Numbered from the stretch's first letter, positions 29,431 to 37,969 are shown. The stretch: 64,000 nucleotides of DNA from Mycolicibacter nonchromogenicus (GCF_002101775.1 NZ_LQPI01000030.1:1-64000); one strand, 5' to 3'. Notes: generated by a model not told the origin, from the letters alone. Numbers and translations: made by a program.

Positions 29431-29464
29431 ACCGGGCCGGTCTACCCGTCCGGACCGGCCCGGT
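29431..29464. repeat. Perfect 12-bp inverted repeat (hairpin) in a gene-poor stretch
   Basis: ACCGGGCCGGTC and its exact complement GACCGGCCCGGT are separated by 10 nt, making a very stable hairpin. No T-run follows on either strand. It lies in the 370-nt interval (29286-29656) between the DJ-1 promoter and the hemophore-like gene, where no convincing gene is seen. It could terminate or insulate transcripts. Confidence 0.5.
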
Positions 29465-29656
29465 CCTCCCCTCTCGCCGCTCGGCCCCTGGCGCTTCGGA
29501 GTCCAGCCGGCCTTGGTCAGCGCACCAAAACGCCCTGCCCAGAAATCAGCATCGACGACGATGCGCAGCACACATCGCCGCGTTCCCACGTTGCGGGCGC
29601 AGTGTCGAAGTACGACGTCAGGCAGCGCTACGGCCTGAGCACCCGCCGACGGCCCC

Positions 29657-30073
29657 TCAGTACTTATTACAGGTATTGGCGATGGGGCCGATCAGGCTGA
29701 CGTACTGCGCCGCCTCAGGCACTGCCTGGGCCTGCTCGAGCATCTGCTCACGCTGCGGCGGCGGTGACGCGAGGAAGTTCCGCAGGAACGACTGCGCCAT
29801 GGGTGCTGCGTTGAATTGTGCTGCGGCATCCGGTGATTGAGCGTTCATCGCTGCCACCACCTGGGAATATGTGCAAGTCGTGTTCACCGCAGGGTTCTGC
29901 GACCACTGGCCCGGCTGTCCGGGCTGTCCCGGCTCGACTGGTTGCGCCGGCTGGCCCGGTTGACCCGGCTGGGTCGGCTGGTCCGGTGCTGCATCTGCCA
30001 GGCCGGTGCCGCCCGCCAACGCCAGCGCCATGCCGCCGACCACGGCAAGCCTGGTCCAAGACATTGTGATCAT
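29657..30073 (-). CDS. Secreted hemophore-related protein with Pro/Gln/Gly repeat linker
   Basis: 138 residues. A signal peptide ending ADA-AP precedes a low-complexity linker of repeating P-G-Q-P units (about residues 32-57). The C-terminal fold has NTTCTYSQVVAAMNAQSP and a closing Cys in IANTCNKY, the two-Cys, helical pattern of the Rv0203/Rv1174c hemophore-related family. Heme binding is possible but no obvious ligand is identified. ATG 30073 has GGGGGAGACC upstream. A paralogue is at 39443-39790. Confidence 0.78.
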   Translation of the reverse strand: MITMSWTRLAVVGGMALALAGGTGLADAAPDQPTQPGQPGQPAQPVEPGQPGQPGQWSQNPAVNTTCTYSQVVAAMNAQSPDAAAQFNAAPMAQSFLRNFLASPPPQREQMLEQAQAVPEAAQYVSLIGPIANTCNKY

Positions 30074-30172
30074 TGGTCTCCCCCTTTGATACTGCAATTC
30101 ATTGTTCGTCCACATGCTCCGTCGACGACGGCATCGAAATAGGCTTGCCGTTTTAGTGGGAGATAAACCACG

Positions 30173-30198
30173 GTTTGCCTGCCGCCTGTCGTGGGTAC
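30173..30198 (+). promoter_or_regulatory. SigF-type promoter (GTTT-N16-GGGTAC)
   Basis: GTTT at 30173-30176, 16-nt spacer, GGGTAC at 30193-30198, one mismatch. It excludes the GTG at 30191, which lies inside the -10 region, as the start of the cutinase gene. Confidence 0.6.
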
Positions 30199-30211
30199 CG
30201 CACGAAGTGCT

Positions 30212-30886
30212 GTGATTACTCGGATCCTCACCGCGGTGACCCTGTCTGGGTGGACGCTGCTGTGTTCCCCCGCCGGCGGCGAAGCGGGCGCCGCGGAATG
30301 CCCTGATCTTCACATAGTGTTCGCCCGCGGCACCGGCGAGGCGCCCGGCGTCGGATGGATCGGCCAACAGTTCATCGACGCATTACGGTGGCGAACCTGG
30401 GGCCGCAACCTGGATGTCTACCCGGTCAACTTTTCGGCGGTACCCGACTTCGAGCCGTCCGCCGCCGGTGTCACCGACGCAGCCATCCACATCCGCGACA
30501 TGACAGCCGGTTGTCCGAACACCCAAATCGTCCTCGGCGGCTACTCGCGCGGCGCTGCACTGATGGGATACCTCACCGAACCGACGGCCGGCGGGCTGGG
30601 AACTGCGCTACCGCCCGAGGCGGCCGAGCACGTCGCCGCTGTGGTGCTGCTGGGAAGGCCGTCGGCGGCGTTCCTGGACTCCATCGGCGCGCCGCCCGTG
30701 TCGATCGGGGCGAGCTATGCAGCCAAGACGATCGACCTGTGCGCACCCGCCGATCCGGTCTGCTCAACTGGCGGCGATGGCGCCGCGCACGCGGCGTACG
30801 CGATGAACGGCATGACCGCGCAGGCGGCGGACTTTGTCGTCGAACACCTCCTGCCACCCGGAAGCGATTCACGTCAGCCGCATTGA
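30212..30886 (+). CDS. Secreted cutinase-family esterase, copy 2
   Basis: A 224-residue exported serine esterase related to copy 1 (24603-25307). The signal peptide is followed by AECPDLHIVFARGTGEAPG. The nucleophile is in VLGGYSRGAALMG (Arg after Ser instead of Gln), with Asp in CAPADPVC and His in GAAHAAY. GTG 30212 is preferred to GTG 30191 because of the promoter position. Target lipids or esters are unknown. Confidence 0.87.
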   Translation: MITRILTAVTLSGWTLLCSPAGGEAGAAECPDLHIVFARGTGEAPGVGWIGQQFIDALRWRTWGRNLDVYPVNFSAVPDFEPSAAGVTDAAIHIRDMTAGCPNTQIVLGGYSRGAALMGYLTEPTAGGLGTALPPEAAEHVAAVVLLGRPSAAFLDSIGAPPVSIGASYAAKTIDLCAPADPVCSTGGDGAAHAAYAMNGMTAQAADFVVEHLLPPGSDSRQPH

Positions 30887-30935
30887 CGCAGCCCGTGCCC
30901 GGGAGAGCGGCGGTTCGGGCCCCACACGGATCCAC

Positions 30936-32114
30936 TCACGGTTTGAGCGTGATCTTCACTGCGCCGTCGCGTTTCTCCTGAAACATCGCATAGGCCTCCG
31001 GCGCCTGCTCCAGCGGCAGTTCGTGGGTGGCGAAGGTGTCGACGCCCAGCGGGTCATCGTCGGTCAGCAGTGGCATCAGCGCGTCGACGCGCGGCTTGAC
31101 GTTGGCCTGACCCATCCGCAGCGTGATCTGCTTGTCGAACAGCGTGAACATCGGCAGCGGGTCGATTTTGCCGCCGTAGACACCGACAATCGACACGGTG
31201 CCGCCGCGTCGCACGACGTCGATCGCGTCATACAGTGCAGCGAGACGGTCGATTCCGGCCGTCTTTATCATCGGTCGGGCCACCGCATCCGGCAGCATAG
31301 AACTCAACTGCTGCACGGCCTTGGCTGCGCCGGAACCGTGCGCCTCCATTCCGACGGCATCGATCACCGCATCGGTCCCGCGACCCTCGGTGCGATCACG
31401 AATCACCTCACCGAGATCCGACACTTCACTGCGGTCGACGATTTCGATCCCCCGCCGGGCCAACCGGCCAAGCCGCTCGGGCACCAGATCCACGCCGATC
31501 ACCCGGGCTCCCTGATGCGCGGCGATGCGGGCCGCCATGTCACCGATCGGCCCGAGTCCCAGCACCGTCACCGAACCGCCTTCGGGTATCGCCGCATAGT
31601 CGACCGCCTGCATCGCGGTCGGCAGCACGTCGGACAAGTACACGAATCGCGAATCCGGCGGCCCCTCGGGCACTTTGATGTGTGTGTACTGCGCCTGGGG
31701 CACCCGCAGGTACTGCGCCTGCGCGCCCGGAACCTGACCGTAGAGCTTGGAGTAACCGAACAGCGCGGCGCCGGTGTCCTGGTCACGAACCCGGGTGGTG
31801 TCGCATTGCGTCGGCAGCCCATTGCAGCACATACGGCAATGGCCGCAGGCGATCTGGAACGGGATGACCACTCGGTCGCCCGGCTTGAGGTTGCTGACCG
31901 CGCTGCCGACCTCGGCCACCACGCCCATCGGCTCATGCCCCAGGATGTCGCCAGGGTCCATGAAAGCACCGAGCACCTCGTAGAGGTGAAGATCGGACCC
32001 GCAGATGTTGGTGGTCGTCACTTCGATGACGGCATCGGTCGGCTGCTCGATCCTGGGATCGGGCACGGTGTCCACCTGGACCTTGCGCTTTCCCTGCCAC
32101 GTGACCGCCCGCAT
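30936..32114 (-). CDS. Zinc-dependent alcohol dehydrogenase, formaldehyde dehydrogenase-like
   Basis: A medium-chain zinc dehydrogenase of 392 residues. Catalytic zinc ligands are in TNICGSDLHLYE and LGHEPMGVVAEVG. Structural zinc Cys are in IACGHCRMCCNGLPTQC. The Rossmann glycines are in SVTVLGLGPIGDMAARIA. Overall it resembles the glutathione-independent FdhA group, which oxidises small aldehydes or alcohols with NAD. ATG 32114 follows GGAGGCGATCAC. It is divergent from the manganese catalase; both have SigF-like promoters. Confidence 0.87.
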   Translation of the reverse strand: MRAVTWQGKRKVQVDTVPDPRIEQPTDAVIEVTTTNICGSDLHLYEVLGAFMDPGDILGHEPMGVVAEVGSAVSNLKPGDRVVIPFQIACGHCRMCCNGLPTQCDTTRVRDQDTGAALFGYSKLYGQVPGAQAQYLRVPQAQYTHIKVPEGPPDSRFVYLSDVLPTAMQAVDYAAIPEGGSVTVLGLGPIGDMAARIAAHQGARVIGVDLVPERLGRLARRGIEIVDRSEVSDLGEVIRDRTEGRGTDAVIDAVGMEAHGSGAAKAVQQLSSMLPDAVARPMIKTAGIDRLAALYDAIDVVRRGGTVSIVGVYGGKIDPLPMFTLFDKQITLRMGQANVKPRVDALMPLLTDDDPLGVDTFATHELPLEQAPEAYAMFQEKRDGAVKITLKP

Positions 32115-32150
32115 GTGATCGCCTCCGTCGTGTCGCCGAACACCGCCCGG

Positions 32151-32176
32151 CTACCCGCGGGTGCACCGAAGCAAAC
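32151..32176 (-). promoter_or_regulatory. SigF-type promoter (GTTT-N16-GGGTAG)
   Basis: Minus-strand GTTT at 32176-32173, 16-nt spacer, GGGTAG at 32156-32151, one mismatch. It serves the zinc dehydrogenase with a leader of about 30 nt. Confidence 0.6.
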
Positions 32177-32203
32177 GCAGGGGTCAACTTCGGCGCCCGG
32201 AAG

Positions 32204-32228
32204 GTTAGGCGGACACCCATGCGGGTAC
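32204..32228 (+). promoter_or_regulatory. SigF-like promoter (GTTA-N15-GGGTAC)
   Basis: GTTA at 32204-32207, 15-nt spacer, GGGTAC at 32223-32228; one mismatch in each box. It serves the manganese catalase gene with a leader of about 50 nt. Confidence 0.5.
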
Positions 32229-32285
32229 GCCGGAGGCAGGAAGCCAACTACCGCTGTTGCAGCCGTTTCACACAAGGGAGCCACC

Positions 32286-33176
32286 ATGTTCGTACACAAC
32301 AAAGAGATGCAATTCGAGGTCCGGGTCGACCGGCCCGACCCGCGCTTCGCCCGGCTGCTGCAGGAGCAGTTCGGCGGCGAGAACGGTGAACTCAAGGCGG
32401 CGATGCAGTACTTCACCCAGGCGTTCCTGCTGCGCCGCAAGAACCCGAAGATGTACGACCTGTTCATGGACATCGCCACTGAGGAGCTCAGCCACCTGGA
32501 GATGGTCGGCTCGATGATCACCATGCTGCTGGACGGCCTCAACGACGATCTGAAGAACGCCAACGAGCTCTGCGACTGGATGCCGGCGGTGGCCAGCCCC
32601 AACGGCCGCGAACACATCATCCACCAGGTCGCGATCAACCCACTGCACTTCGTTGAGACCGGCGGCGGGCCGCACGTCAGCAACGCCGTGGGCACTCCGT
32701 TCACCGGCGCCTACATCAACGCCAACGGCGACCCCTCCGTCGACCTGCGCAGCAACATCGGCGCCGAGTCGCGGGCCAAGGTGGTCTACGAATACCTGAA
32801 GCAGTTCACCGACGACCCGGGCGTGCAGGACACCCTCACCTTCCTGATGACCCGCGAGGTCACCCACTTCCAGCAGTTCACCGCCGCGCTCAACGAGTTG
32901 CCGGTCAACTTCCCGCCCGGACAGGCGCCCGGCGACGAGCGCTTCCAGAACGTGGCATTCAACCTGTCCGAGGGCGAGACCACGCGCGGCCCCTGGAACC
33001 AGGGGCAGGGCCCGTGGCCGGAGGGCATGGAGTGGGAGTACGTCAAGACCCCGACGCGTGATTGGCTCGGCGGCTCCGCGCGAAAGAATCGCGGCCCCCA
33101 GGACAACCCGGACGGCAGCCCTGCTGTACACGCCGAGAAGCCCTTCGCCCACGAGCAGCACTGCGCCACAACGTAG
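32286..33176 (+). CDS. Manganese catalase (ferritin-like dimanganese)
   Basis: A 296-residue dimanganese catalase, giving the locus a heme-independent route for peroxide removal. The four-helix bundle shows metal-ligand helices at ENGELKAAMQYFTQAF, DIATEELSHLEMVGSM, SNIGAESRAKVVYEYL and MTREVTHFQQFTAAL. The C-terminal tail (about 60 residues) is polar and Pro-rich. ATG 32286 has AAGGGAGCCACC upstream. The longer open frame upstream is antisense to the dehydrogenase and is rejected. Confidence 0.93.
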   Translation: MFVHNKEMQFEVRVDRPDPRFARLLQEQFGGENGELKAAMQYFTQAFLLRRKNPKMYDLFMDIATEELSHLEMVGSMITMLLDGLNDDLKNANELCDWMPAVASPNGREHIIHQVAINPLHFVETGGGPHVSNAVGTPFTGAYINANGDPSVDLRSNIGAESRAKVVYEYLKQFTDDPGVQDTLTFLMTREVTHFQQFTAALNELPVNFPPGQAPGDERFQNVAFNLSEGETTRGPWNQGQGPWPEGMEWEYVKTPTRDWLGGSARKNRGPQDNPDGSPAVHAEKPFAHEQHCATT

Positions 33177-33205
33177 TGGACGAGGAAGACTGGAGAGTCG
33201 GCGCA

Positions 33206-33361
33206 ATGCCCGAAAGCAGTGGCGAAGATCGCGAACGCGGGCCGAAGGACCTGGGAGACACCGTCGATCGCCTCGACGAGAAGGTCGCCCGGGAATACGG
33301 ATCTGAGGCCCGCGCTCGCGAGACGCCCAAACGCGGCAATCCGGACGAGCCGCCCGACTAG
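33206..33361 (+). CDS. Small charged hypothetical protein after manganese catalase
   Basis: 51 residues, very hydrophilic, with alternating acidic and basic side chains (VDRLDEKVAREYGSEARARE), probably disordered or helical. It starts 29 nt after the catalase stop with GGAGAG about 9 nt upstream, so it is likely co-transcribed. No family is recognised. Confidence 0.55.
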   Translation: MPESSGEDRERGPKDLGDTVDRLDEKVAREYGSEARARETPKRGNPDEPPD

Positions 33362-33370
33362 CCGCTTGGT

Positions 33371-33955
33371 TCAGCTCTTGGGCGCGTCGGGCGGGTTATC
33401 CGCCGCCCGGCCGCTCAAGTGGTCACGCAGGTGGTCGACCGTCGCGGCAGCCAGTCCCAGGGTGTTCTGGGCCAGCCCGCCGGACGGGGCGTTGGGGTGC
33501 GGGCGGGTCGGCGCGATCTTCTTCGCGGCATGCAGCCTGTCGCCCAGCTTCTCGAGATCCTCGGCACTGACCGCCGCTTTCAGCCGCGGCCACACCACGT
33601 TCTCCTCGTAGTCGATGTGCTCCCTTGCCACCGTGACGAATTCGCCCAAGGCCCGGTGATACTCGGTTTCACCGGGGCTACCGTCCTCGAGTAGCTGCAG
33701 CAGCACCTTGCCGGCCTCCTCTTGGGCGATGGCGTGGTCGGCCAGGTCATCGCCGTCGTCAAGCGCCGCGCGGACCGCCGGCCAGAACATCTGCTCCTCG
33801 ACCGCTTCGTGCTGGGACTCGGCGATCACCAAGTTGGTGACCATGGTCGCCAAGCCGCTCTGCTGCGCCCCGTCGCTCTGCGGCGCACCGTCGAGTACCT
33901 CCAACATGCCCAACACGCTCTCGTGGTCGGCGCGAAGAAAGCTCAATGCGTCCAT
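33371..33955 (-). CDS. Hemerythrin HHE-domain protein
   Basis: 194 residues with an HHE cation-binding four-helix bundle. Ligand-type residues: LRADHESVLGMLEVL, AESQHEAVEEQMFWPAV, YHRALGEFVTVAREHIDYEENVVWP (only parts quoted). A diiron O2 or NO-responsive role is inferred; a hemerythrin-like protein is a known SigF target in M. smegmatis and M. tuberculosis, as I recall. The C-terminal region is Pro-rich. ATG 33955 follows GGGAGGGAAACCC; a perfect SigF promoter lies about 50 nt upstream. Confidence 0.9.
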   Translation of the reverse strand: MDALSFLRADHESVLGMLEVLDGAPQSDGAQQSGLATMVTNLVIAESQHEAVEEQMFWPAVRAALDDGDDLADHAIAQEEAGKVLLQLLEDGSPGETEYHRALGEFVTVAREHIDYEENVVWPRLKAAVSAEDLEKLGDRLHAAKKIAPTRPHPNAPSGGLAQNTLGLAAATVDHLRDHLSGRAADNPPDAPKS

Positions 33956-34006
33956 GGGTTTCCCTCCCGTTGACTGGCGGGTCCGGATCCGAACCCGCCC
34001 GGTCGC

Positions 34007-34031
34007 ATACCCACCGGGATGGGGCCGAAAC
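34007..34031 (-). promoter_or_regulatory. SigF-type promoter (GTTT-N15-GGGTAT)
   Basis: Minus-strand GTTT at 34031-34028, 15-nt spacer, GGGTAT at 34012-34007; perfect match. It is back to back with the plus-strand site at 34050-34074. Confidence 0.78.
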
Positions 34032-34049
34032 CCTCGTGAGCGCTCACAC

Positions 34050-34074
34050 GTTTCGCGCCCGCCCCGCGGGGTAT
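34050..34074 (+). promoter_or_regulatory. SigF-type promoter (GTTT-N15-GGGTAT)
   Basis: GTTT at 34050-34053, 15-nt spacer, GGGTAT at 34069-34074; perfect match. The ATG of the FAD/Rieske gene is 9 nt downstream, so translation is probably leaderless. Confidence 0.8.
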
Positions 34075-34083
34075 TGATCGACC

Positions 34084-35589
34084 ATGACCTCGTTGTGGCT
34101 TGCCGACCGGATTGAGACCTCACCTTCTTCGGGCACCGCAGAAGATCTGCCCGGCTTCGCCGATGTGGTGGTGGCGGGCGCCGGTATCACCGGTCTGATG
34201 ACCGCGGTGCTGCTTGCGCGCGCCGGCCGCCAGGTGCTGGTGCTGGAGGCCCGGACGGTCGGCTCCTGCGCGACGGGGAACACCACCGCCAAGATCAGCC
34301 TGCTGCAGGGCACCCAGCTGTCGACGATCTCGGCGAAGCAGGACAAAAACCTGGCCGCTGCGTACCTGGACGGCAACCGCGCCGGACAGAACTGGGTGCT
34401 GTCGTTCTGTGAGTCCGCCGGAGTGCCGGTCCAGCGCGAGGACGCCTACACCTTCGCTCAGTCCGAACGCGGGGTGGCGGCGGCGCGCGCTGAGTTCGAG
34501 GCCTGCCGCGCGCTGGGCCTGCCGGTGACGTGGGAGAAACACGCCGACGTGCCATTCGACTACCACGGCGGCACCCGGCTGGGCGAGCAGGCGCAGTTCG
34601 ACCCGATGCCGTTCCTGGACGCGCTACGCGCCGAGCTGCTCGCCGGCGGCGGACAGCTGGTGGAACACACCCGCGTGCAGCATGTGTCCAGCAGCCGTCA
34701 TGGACTTCGGTTGCAGGTCGACGGCCCACGCGGGCGCACCGATCTACGGGCCACGCAACTGGTGCTGGCCACCGGAATCCCGGTGTTGGACCGGGGCGGA
34801 TACTTCGCACGCGTCAAGCCGAAGCGGTCATACTGCATGGCGTTCGACGTACCCGGCGAGATCACTCGTCCGATGATGATCTCCACCGATTCACCCACCC
34901 GATCGCTGCGGTACGCCCCGGTCAACGGCTCGGATCTGCTTCTGGTCGGCGGGGCCGGGCACACCGTCGGCCGCGAAAAGCACCCCACCGACGGCCTGGC
35001 CGAACTCGAGTCATGGACCGTCAGACATTTCCCGGGAGCCACCCGCACGCATCTGTGGTCAGCACAGGACTACGCGCCCGTCGACGAGTTGCCCTATGTC
35101 GGACCCATCCTTCCGGAGAACGAAACCATCTACGTGGCAACCGGGTTCAACAAATGGGGCATGACCAACGGAGCGGCCGCCGCCCTGGCTTTGTCGGGCC
35201 GGCTGCTGGGCGAACGACCAGCGTGGGACCGGGCATTCGCCAGTTGGAGAACCAGCGAGCTGCGCGGCCTGACCACGGCTCTGGCGGCCAATCTTTCGGT
35301 CGGCATCCACCTGGCGAAGGGCTGGATCACGCCGACGGCCTACATCGGCCAGCAGGGCGTGGGCGAGGACGGCGGCGTGGTCAGCGGACCCCCGTGGAAT
35401 CTGCAGGCCCAGTGCCGGGTGGACGGCGTGGAGCACCGCGTCTCCCCGGTCTGCCCTCACCTGGGCGGCATCGTCAGCTGGAACGACGCCGACCGGGCCT
35501 GGGAGTGCCCTCTGCACGGGTCGCGCTTCGCCCCGGACGGCACTCTTCTGGAAGGCCCGGCCACCCGCGGTCTGACCCCGGGCAGCTGA
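34084..35589 (+). CDS. FAD-dependent oxidoreductase with C-terminal Rieske domain
   Basis: 501 residues. The N-terminal DAO-type FAD domain has VVVAGAGITGLMTAVLLARA with the dinucleotide glycines. The last 100 residues are a Rieske 2Fe-2S module with ligands in VCPHLGGIVSW and ECPLHGSRFAPDG. This fusion resembles the bacterial FAD oxidoreductase/Rieske family near glycine betaine-type enzymes; the substrate is not evident. The start is fixed by the SigF promoter 9 nt upstream. It is convergent with sigF, whose stop lies 6 nt away. Confidence 0.88.
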   Translation: MTSLWLADRIETSPSSGTAEDLPGFADVVVAGAGITGLMTAVLLARAGRQVLVLEARTVGSCATGNTTAKISLLQGTQLSTISAKQDKNLAAAYLDGNRAGQNWVLSFCESAGVPVQREDAYTFAQSERGVAAARAEFEACRALGLPVTWEKHADVPFDYHGGTRLGEQAQFDPMPFLDALRAELLAGGGQLVEHTRVQHVSSSRHGLRLQVDGPRGRTDLRATQLVLATGIPVLDRGGYFARVKPKRSYCMAFDVPGEITRPMMISTDSPTRSLRYAPVNGSDLLLVGGAGHTVGREKHPTDGLAELESWTVRHFPGATRTHLWSAQDYAPVDELPYVGPILPENETIYVATGFNKWGMTNGAAAALALSGRLLGERPAWDRAFASWRTSELRGLTTALAANLSVGIHLAKGWITPTAYIGQQGVGEDGGVVSGPPWNLQAQCRVDGVEHRVSPVCPHLGGIVSWNDADRAWECPLHGSRFAPDGTLLEGPATRGLTPGS

Positions 35590-35595
35590 ACGGCG

Positions 35596-36384
35596 TTACT
35601 GCAGCTGGTCGCGCAACTTGGCCAGCGACTTGGCCAGCAGGCGCGAGACATGCATCTGCGAGATACCGACCCGCTCGGCGATCTGGGTCTGGGTCATCGA
35701 CTCGAAGAACCGCAGCACCAGCACGGTGCGTTCGCGTTCCGGAAGGGCATCCAGCAAGGGGCGCAACGCCTCCCGGTCCTCGATCCGATCCATCCGGGTG
35801 TCGACGTCACCGAGAGTGTCAGCGATGGAACGAACGTCGTCCTCATCCGAGCTGCCGCCGCCGTCGATCGACAGCGTGTTGTACGAACTGCCTGCGACCA
35901 GTCCCTCGACCACCTCGTCGCGGCTCAACTCAAGCTCGGCGGCGAGCTCGGAGGGGGTCGGCGCCCGCCCCAGTCGCTGGGACAGTTCAGCGGTGGCCAC
36001 CCCCAACCGAAGATGCAGTTCCTTGAGCCGGCGCGGCACCTTCACCGACCAGCTGTTGTCACGGAAGTGGCGGCGGACCTCGCCCATGATCGTCGGAACC
36101 GCGAACGAGACGAAATCCGAACCCGTCTCGACGTCGTAGCGTGTCACGGCGTTGACCAGGCCGACCCGGGCTACCTGCACCAGGTCGTCGCGCTGCTCTC
36201 CGCGACCCTCAAACCGGCGGGCGATGTGGTCGGCCAGCGGCAGGCACCGCTCCACGATCTTGTCTTTGCGGTTACGGAAGTCGGGTGAGCCGGGCTCGTA
36301 TTCGGCGAGCTCCCGAAACATGTCGCCGACATCGGAGTACTCCGATCCGGACTTTGAGCCGCTGCCGGCGGCACGCGGACTCAC
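35596..36384 (-). CDS. sigF: Alternative RNA polymerase sigma factor SigF
   Basis: 262 residues, a SigB/SigF-type sigma factor. Region 2 contains LPLADHIARRFEGRGEQRDD and the DFVSFAVPTIMGEVRRHFRD core; region 3 follows; region 4 has RTVLVLRFFESMTQTQIAER with the helix-turn-helix ISQMHVSRLLAKSLAKLR. It matches remembered M. tuberculosis SigF closely. It directs stress and stationary-phase genes; around twenty sites in this window fit its consensus. GTG 36384 overlaps the rsbW stop, giving coupled synthesis with its anti-sigma factor. Confidence 0.97.
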   Translation of the reverse strand: MSPRAAGSGSKSGSEYSDVGDMFRELAEYEPGSPDFRNRKDKIVERCLPLADHIARRFEGRGEQRDDLVQVARVGLVNAVTRYDVETGSDFVSFAVPTIMGEVRRHFRDNSWSVKVPRRLKELHLRLGVATAELSQRLGRAPTPSELAAELELSRDEVVEGLVAGSSYNTLSIDGGGSSDEDDVRSIADTLGDVDTRMDRIEDREALRPLLDALPERERTVLVLRFFESMTQTQIAERVGISQMHVSRLLAKSLAKLRDQLQ

Positions 36385-36818
36385 CGCCCGGAGCCCGCCC
36401 GGCGGGTTGTCAAGGTGACCCCGAATACCTCACCCGCTCCGTCGGATTGATGCTCGTCGCGGAAGGTCTGGACGTCGTCGACCAGCGAAGTCAGCACGTG
36501 CCAACTGAAGCTTCCCGGGGTCAGGACGCCGGCCCCGTCCCCGGCTGCGGACGCCTGAACGGTCACGTAGTCGTCGTGCGGGTCGATGACGACCGTCAGC
36601 ATCGCACCGGGCGCGGCACTACGAATCAGCTGGGTGCACAGCTCATCGATGGCCAAGCGCAGATCGGCGACCTTGTCGACGTCCAAGTCTTCGTAGGTGG
36701 CGACCGCACCGACCAACATGCGCACCACGGCCAGGCTTTCCAACCTGGGCGCGACCCGTAGTTCGACGGCTCGTTCACTACACGACCGATGATCCCGGTC
36801 GCTGTCAATGTCGGTCAT
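36381..36818 (-). CDS. rsbW: Anti-sigma factor RsbW (UsfX), SigF antagonist
   Basis: 145 residues, a GHKL-type serine kinase/anti-sigma factor that holds SigF until a STAS antagonist binds it. The N-box-like VADLRLAIDELCTQLIRSA is clear, while the G-box is degenerate, as in M. tuberculosis UsfX. ATG 36818 follows GGGAGGCCTC. The GTGA overlap with sigF ties their translation. Candidate antagonists in the window are the STAS proteins at 8985 and 24043 and the fused STAS regulators. Confidence 0.95.
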   Translation of the reverse strand: MTDIDSDRDHRSCSERAVELRVAPRLESLAVVRMLVGAVATYEDLDVDKVADLRLAIDELCTQLIRSAAPGAMLTVVIDPHDDYVTVQASAAGDGAGVLTPGSFSWHVLTSLVDDVQTFRDEHQSDGAGEVFGVTLTTRRAGSGR

Positions 36819-36968
36819 GAGGCCTCCCGGCGAAATTGGACCGAGACTACTGCTGCGTGTCAATCGACTGTTCACCACCCTCGCTTGCAGGCCTTCTCGT
36901 GCATCCGCCTTCAGCCGACACCGTCAACATCGCACGCCGGCTGTCCGGAGATCAGTCATGGGAAGTCT

Positions 36969-36993
36969 GTACCCCATCGTGGGGGTCTCAATC
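36969..36993 (-). promoter_or_regulatory. SigF-like autoregulatory promoter of rsbW-sigF (GATT-N15-GGGTAC)
   Basis: Minus-strand GATT at 36993-36990, 15-nt spacer, GGGTAC at 36974-36969. It would give a leader of about 145 nt to rsbW and a positive loop for sigF. The -10 is embedded in a small hairpin CCCCA-TCG-TGGGG at 36972-36984. Confidence 0.5.
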
Positions 36994-37014
36994 ATCGATT
37001 TCGGTACATAGCGC

Positions 37015-37040
37015 GGCCCGGCCGGAATTCCGGCCGGGCC
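37015..37040. terminator. Perfect 26-bp palindrome between usfY and rsbW
   Basis: GGCCCGGCCGGAATTCCGGC... reads the same on both strands over 26 bp. It lies 15 nt after the usfY stop and about 20 nt before the rsbW promoter. It probably stops usfY transcripts or insulates the sigF promoter. No T-run is present, which is usual for mycobacterial terminators. Confidence 0.55.
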
Positions 37041-37055
37041 GACTGACCCCTCGGG

Positions 37056-37367
37056 CTAACTCGTGGAGGGCCGCTGCCGCATCTCGGCGTGCGCCAGATG
37101 CCACTGATGGTTCACTCTGCCGATGCGGCGATGCTCGAACAGCAGCCACACTGCGCCCAAGGCGGCGGCGAGCACCGCGAGAACCGCGACCTCCACACCT
37201 TGGCGATCATGCCCGGTACCGAATGCGGCGAGGCAGCCGATCCCGGCCACCATGCCGATCACCAACAGTGAGTAGCCCGGCCACCCCAACACGTCGATCA
37301 TGGCGCGGCCCGCATGGGGCCGGGTTGTCCGGACATGGTCGACGGGGTCGTGAAATGTGTCACCCAT
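37056..37367 (-). CDS. usfY: UsfY-family membrane protein
   Basis: 103 residues matching the UsfY (Rv3288c) start MGDTFHDPVDHVRTTRPHAG, with two hydrophobic helices (WPGYSLLVIGMVAGIGCLAA and a second at about residues 60-77) and an amphipathic basic tail. The function is unknown; usfY is a recognised SigF-linked gene. SD AGGAGG lies 8 nt before ATG 37367. No good SigF box was found directly upstream. A palindrome separates it from rsbW. Confidence 0.88.
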   Translation of the reverse strand: MGDTFHDPVDHVRTTRPHAGRAMIDVLGWPGYSLLVIGMVAGIGCLAAFGTGHDRQGVEVAVLAVLAAALGAVWLLFEHRRIGRVNHQWHLAHAEMRQRPSTS

Positions 37368-37532
37368 GGCAATTCCTCCTCCTGAGCAGCAATCTTGAGT
37401 CGCCCCAGAAACCGACCGATATCAGGCGACCCAGTCCGCGACCCTGACATATCGTATGGCGATGATCCGGGTCAGGCCCGGGCTTGGCAGCACGTTCACA
37501 GCCATGCCACAGCGACGGCGACCGTGCCGACA

Positions 37533-37919
37533 TCAGTCCACTCCCATGATCGGCACGGCGCTGATCAGCAAGATCACCAGCATCAACGTCATCAAGAACC
37601 ATCCGGCGCCCTGCCAGCCCCACCAGGTGCCCCGCACGCGCCACACGCGGTAGGTGCGCGCAAACGCACACAGCCCGCCACCGGCCAGGATCGCCGGCCC
37701 GCCGACGGCGAGGACGGTCCGGTACGGCCGTCCGCACCCCGCCGTGACCGACTGCGGGTCGCACGACCCCACCACAACCACCGCCAGGACGACGAACCCC
37801 AGCGCGGCAGCGGTGATCACCCCGGCGAATCGGGCAGCCGCCCGGACCTCCCGGTCCTCCTGACCCAGCCGGTCGCCACCGGCGTCCGAATGCGGTGTGC
37901 GCAGTCCCACATCTTTCAC
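37533..37919 (-). CDS. Multi-helix membrane protein (probable Rv3289c counterpart)
   Basis: 128 residues from GTG 37919, with three to four transmembrane helices (FAGVITAAALGFVVLAVVVV, then VLAVGGPAILAGGGLCAF, then WFLMTLMLVILLISAVPIM). It occupies the Rv3289c position upstream of usfY. A TTG at 37946 would lengthen it by nine residues. The 165 nt between this gene and usfY hold no further gene. Confidence 0.7.
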   Translation of the reverse strand: MKDVGLRTPHSDAGGDRLGQEDREVRAAARFAGVITAAALGFVVLAVVVVGSCDPQSVTAGCGRPYRTVLAVGGPAILAGGGLCAFARTYRVWRVRGTWWGWQGAGWFLMTLMLVILLISAVPIMGVD

Positions 37920-37969
37920 CGTCCGCGCTGATGAGCGCCGCGTCAAGGTGATTCATCGCGGCGGCCCAC

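Noticed and set aside
36958..37011. Plus-strand 17-codon ORF (starts MGSLYPIVGV) with an SD-like GGAGA
   Set aside because: It lies antisense over the rsbW promoter; no conservation can be shown and the palindrome behind it fits usfY termination better.
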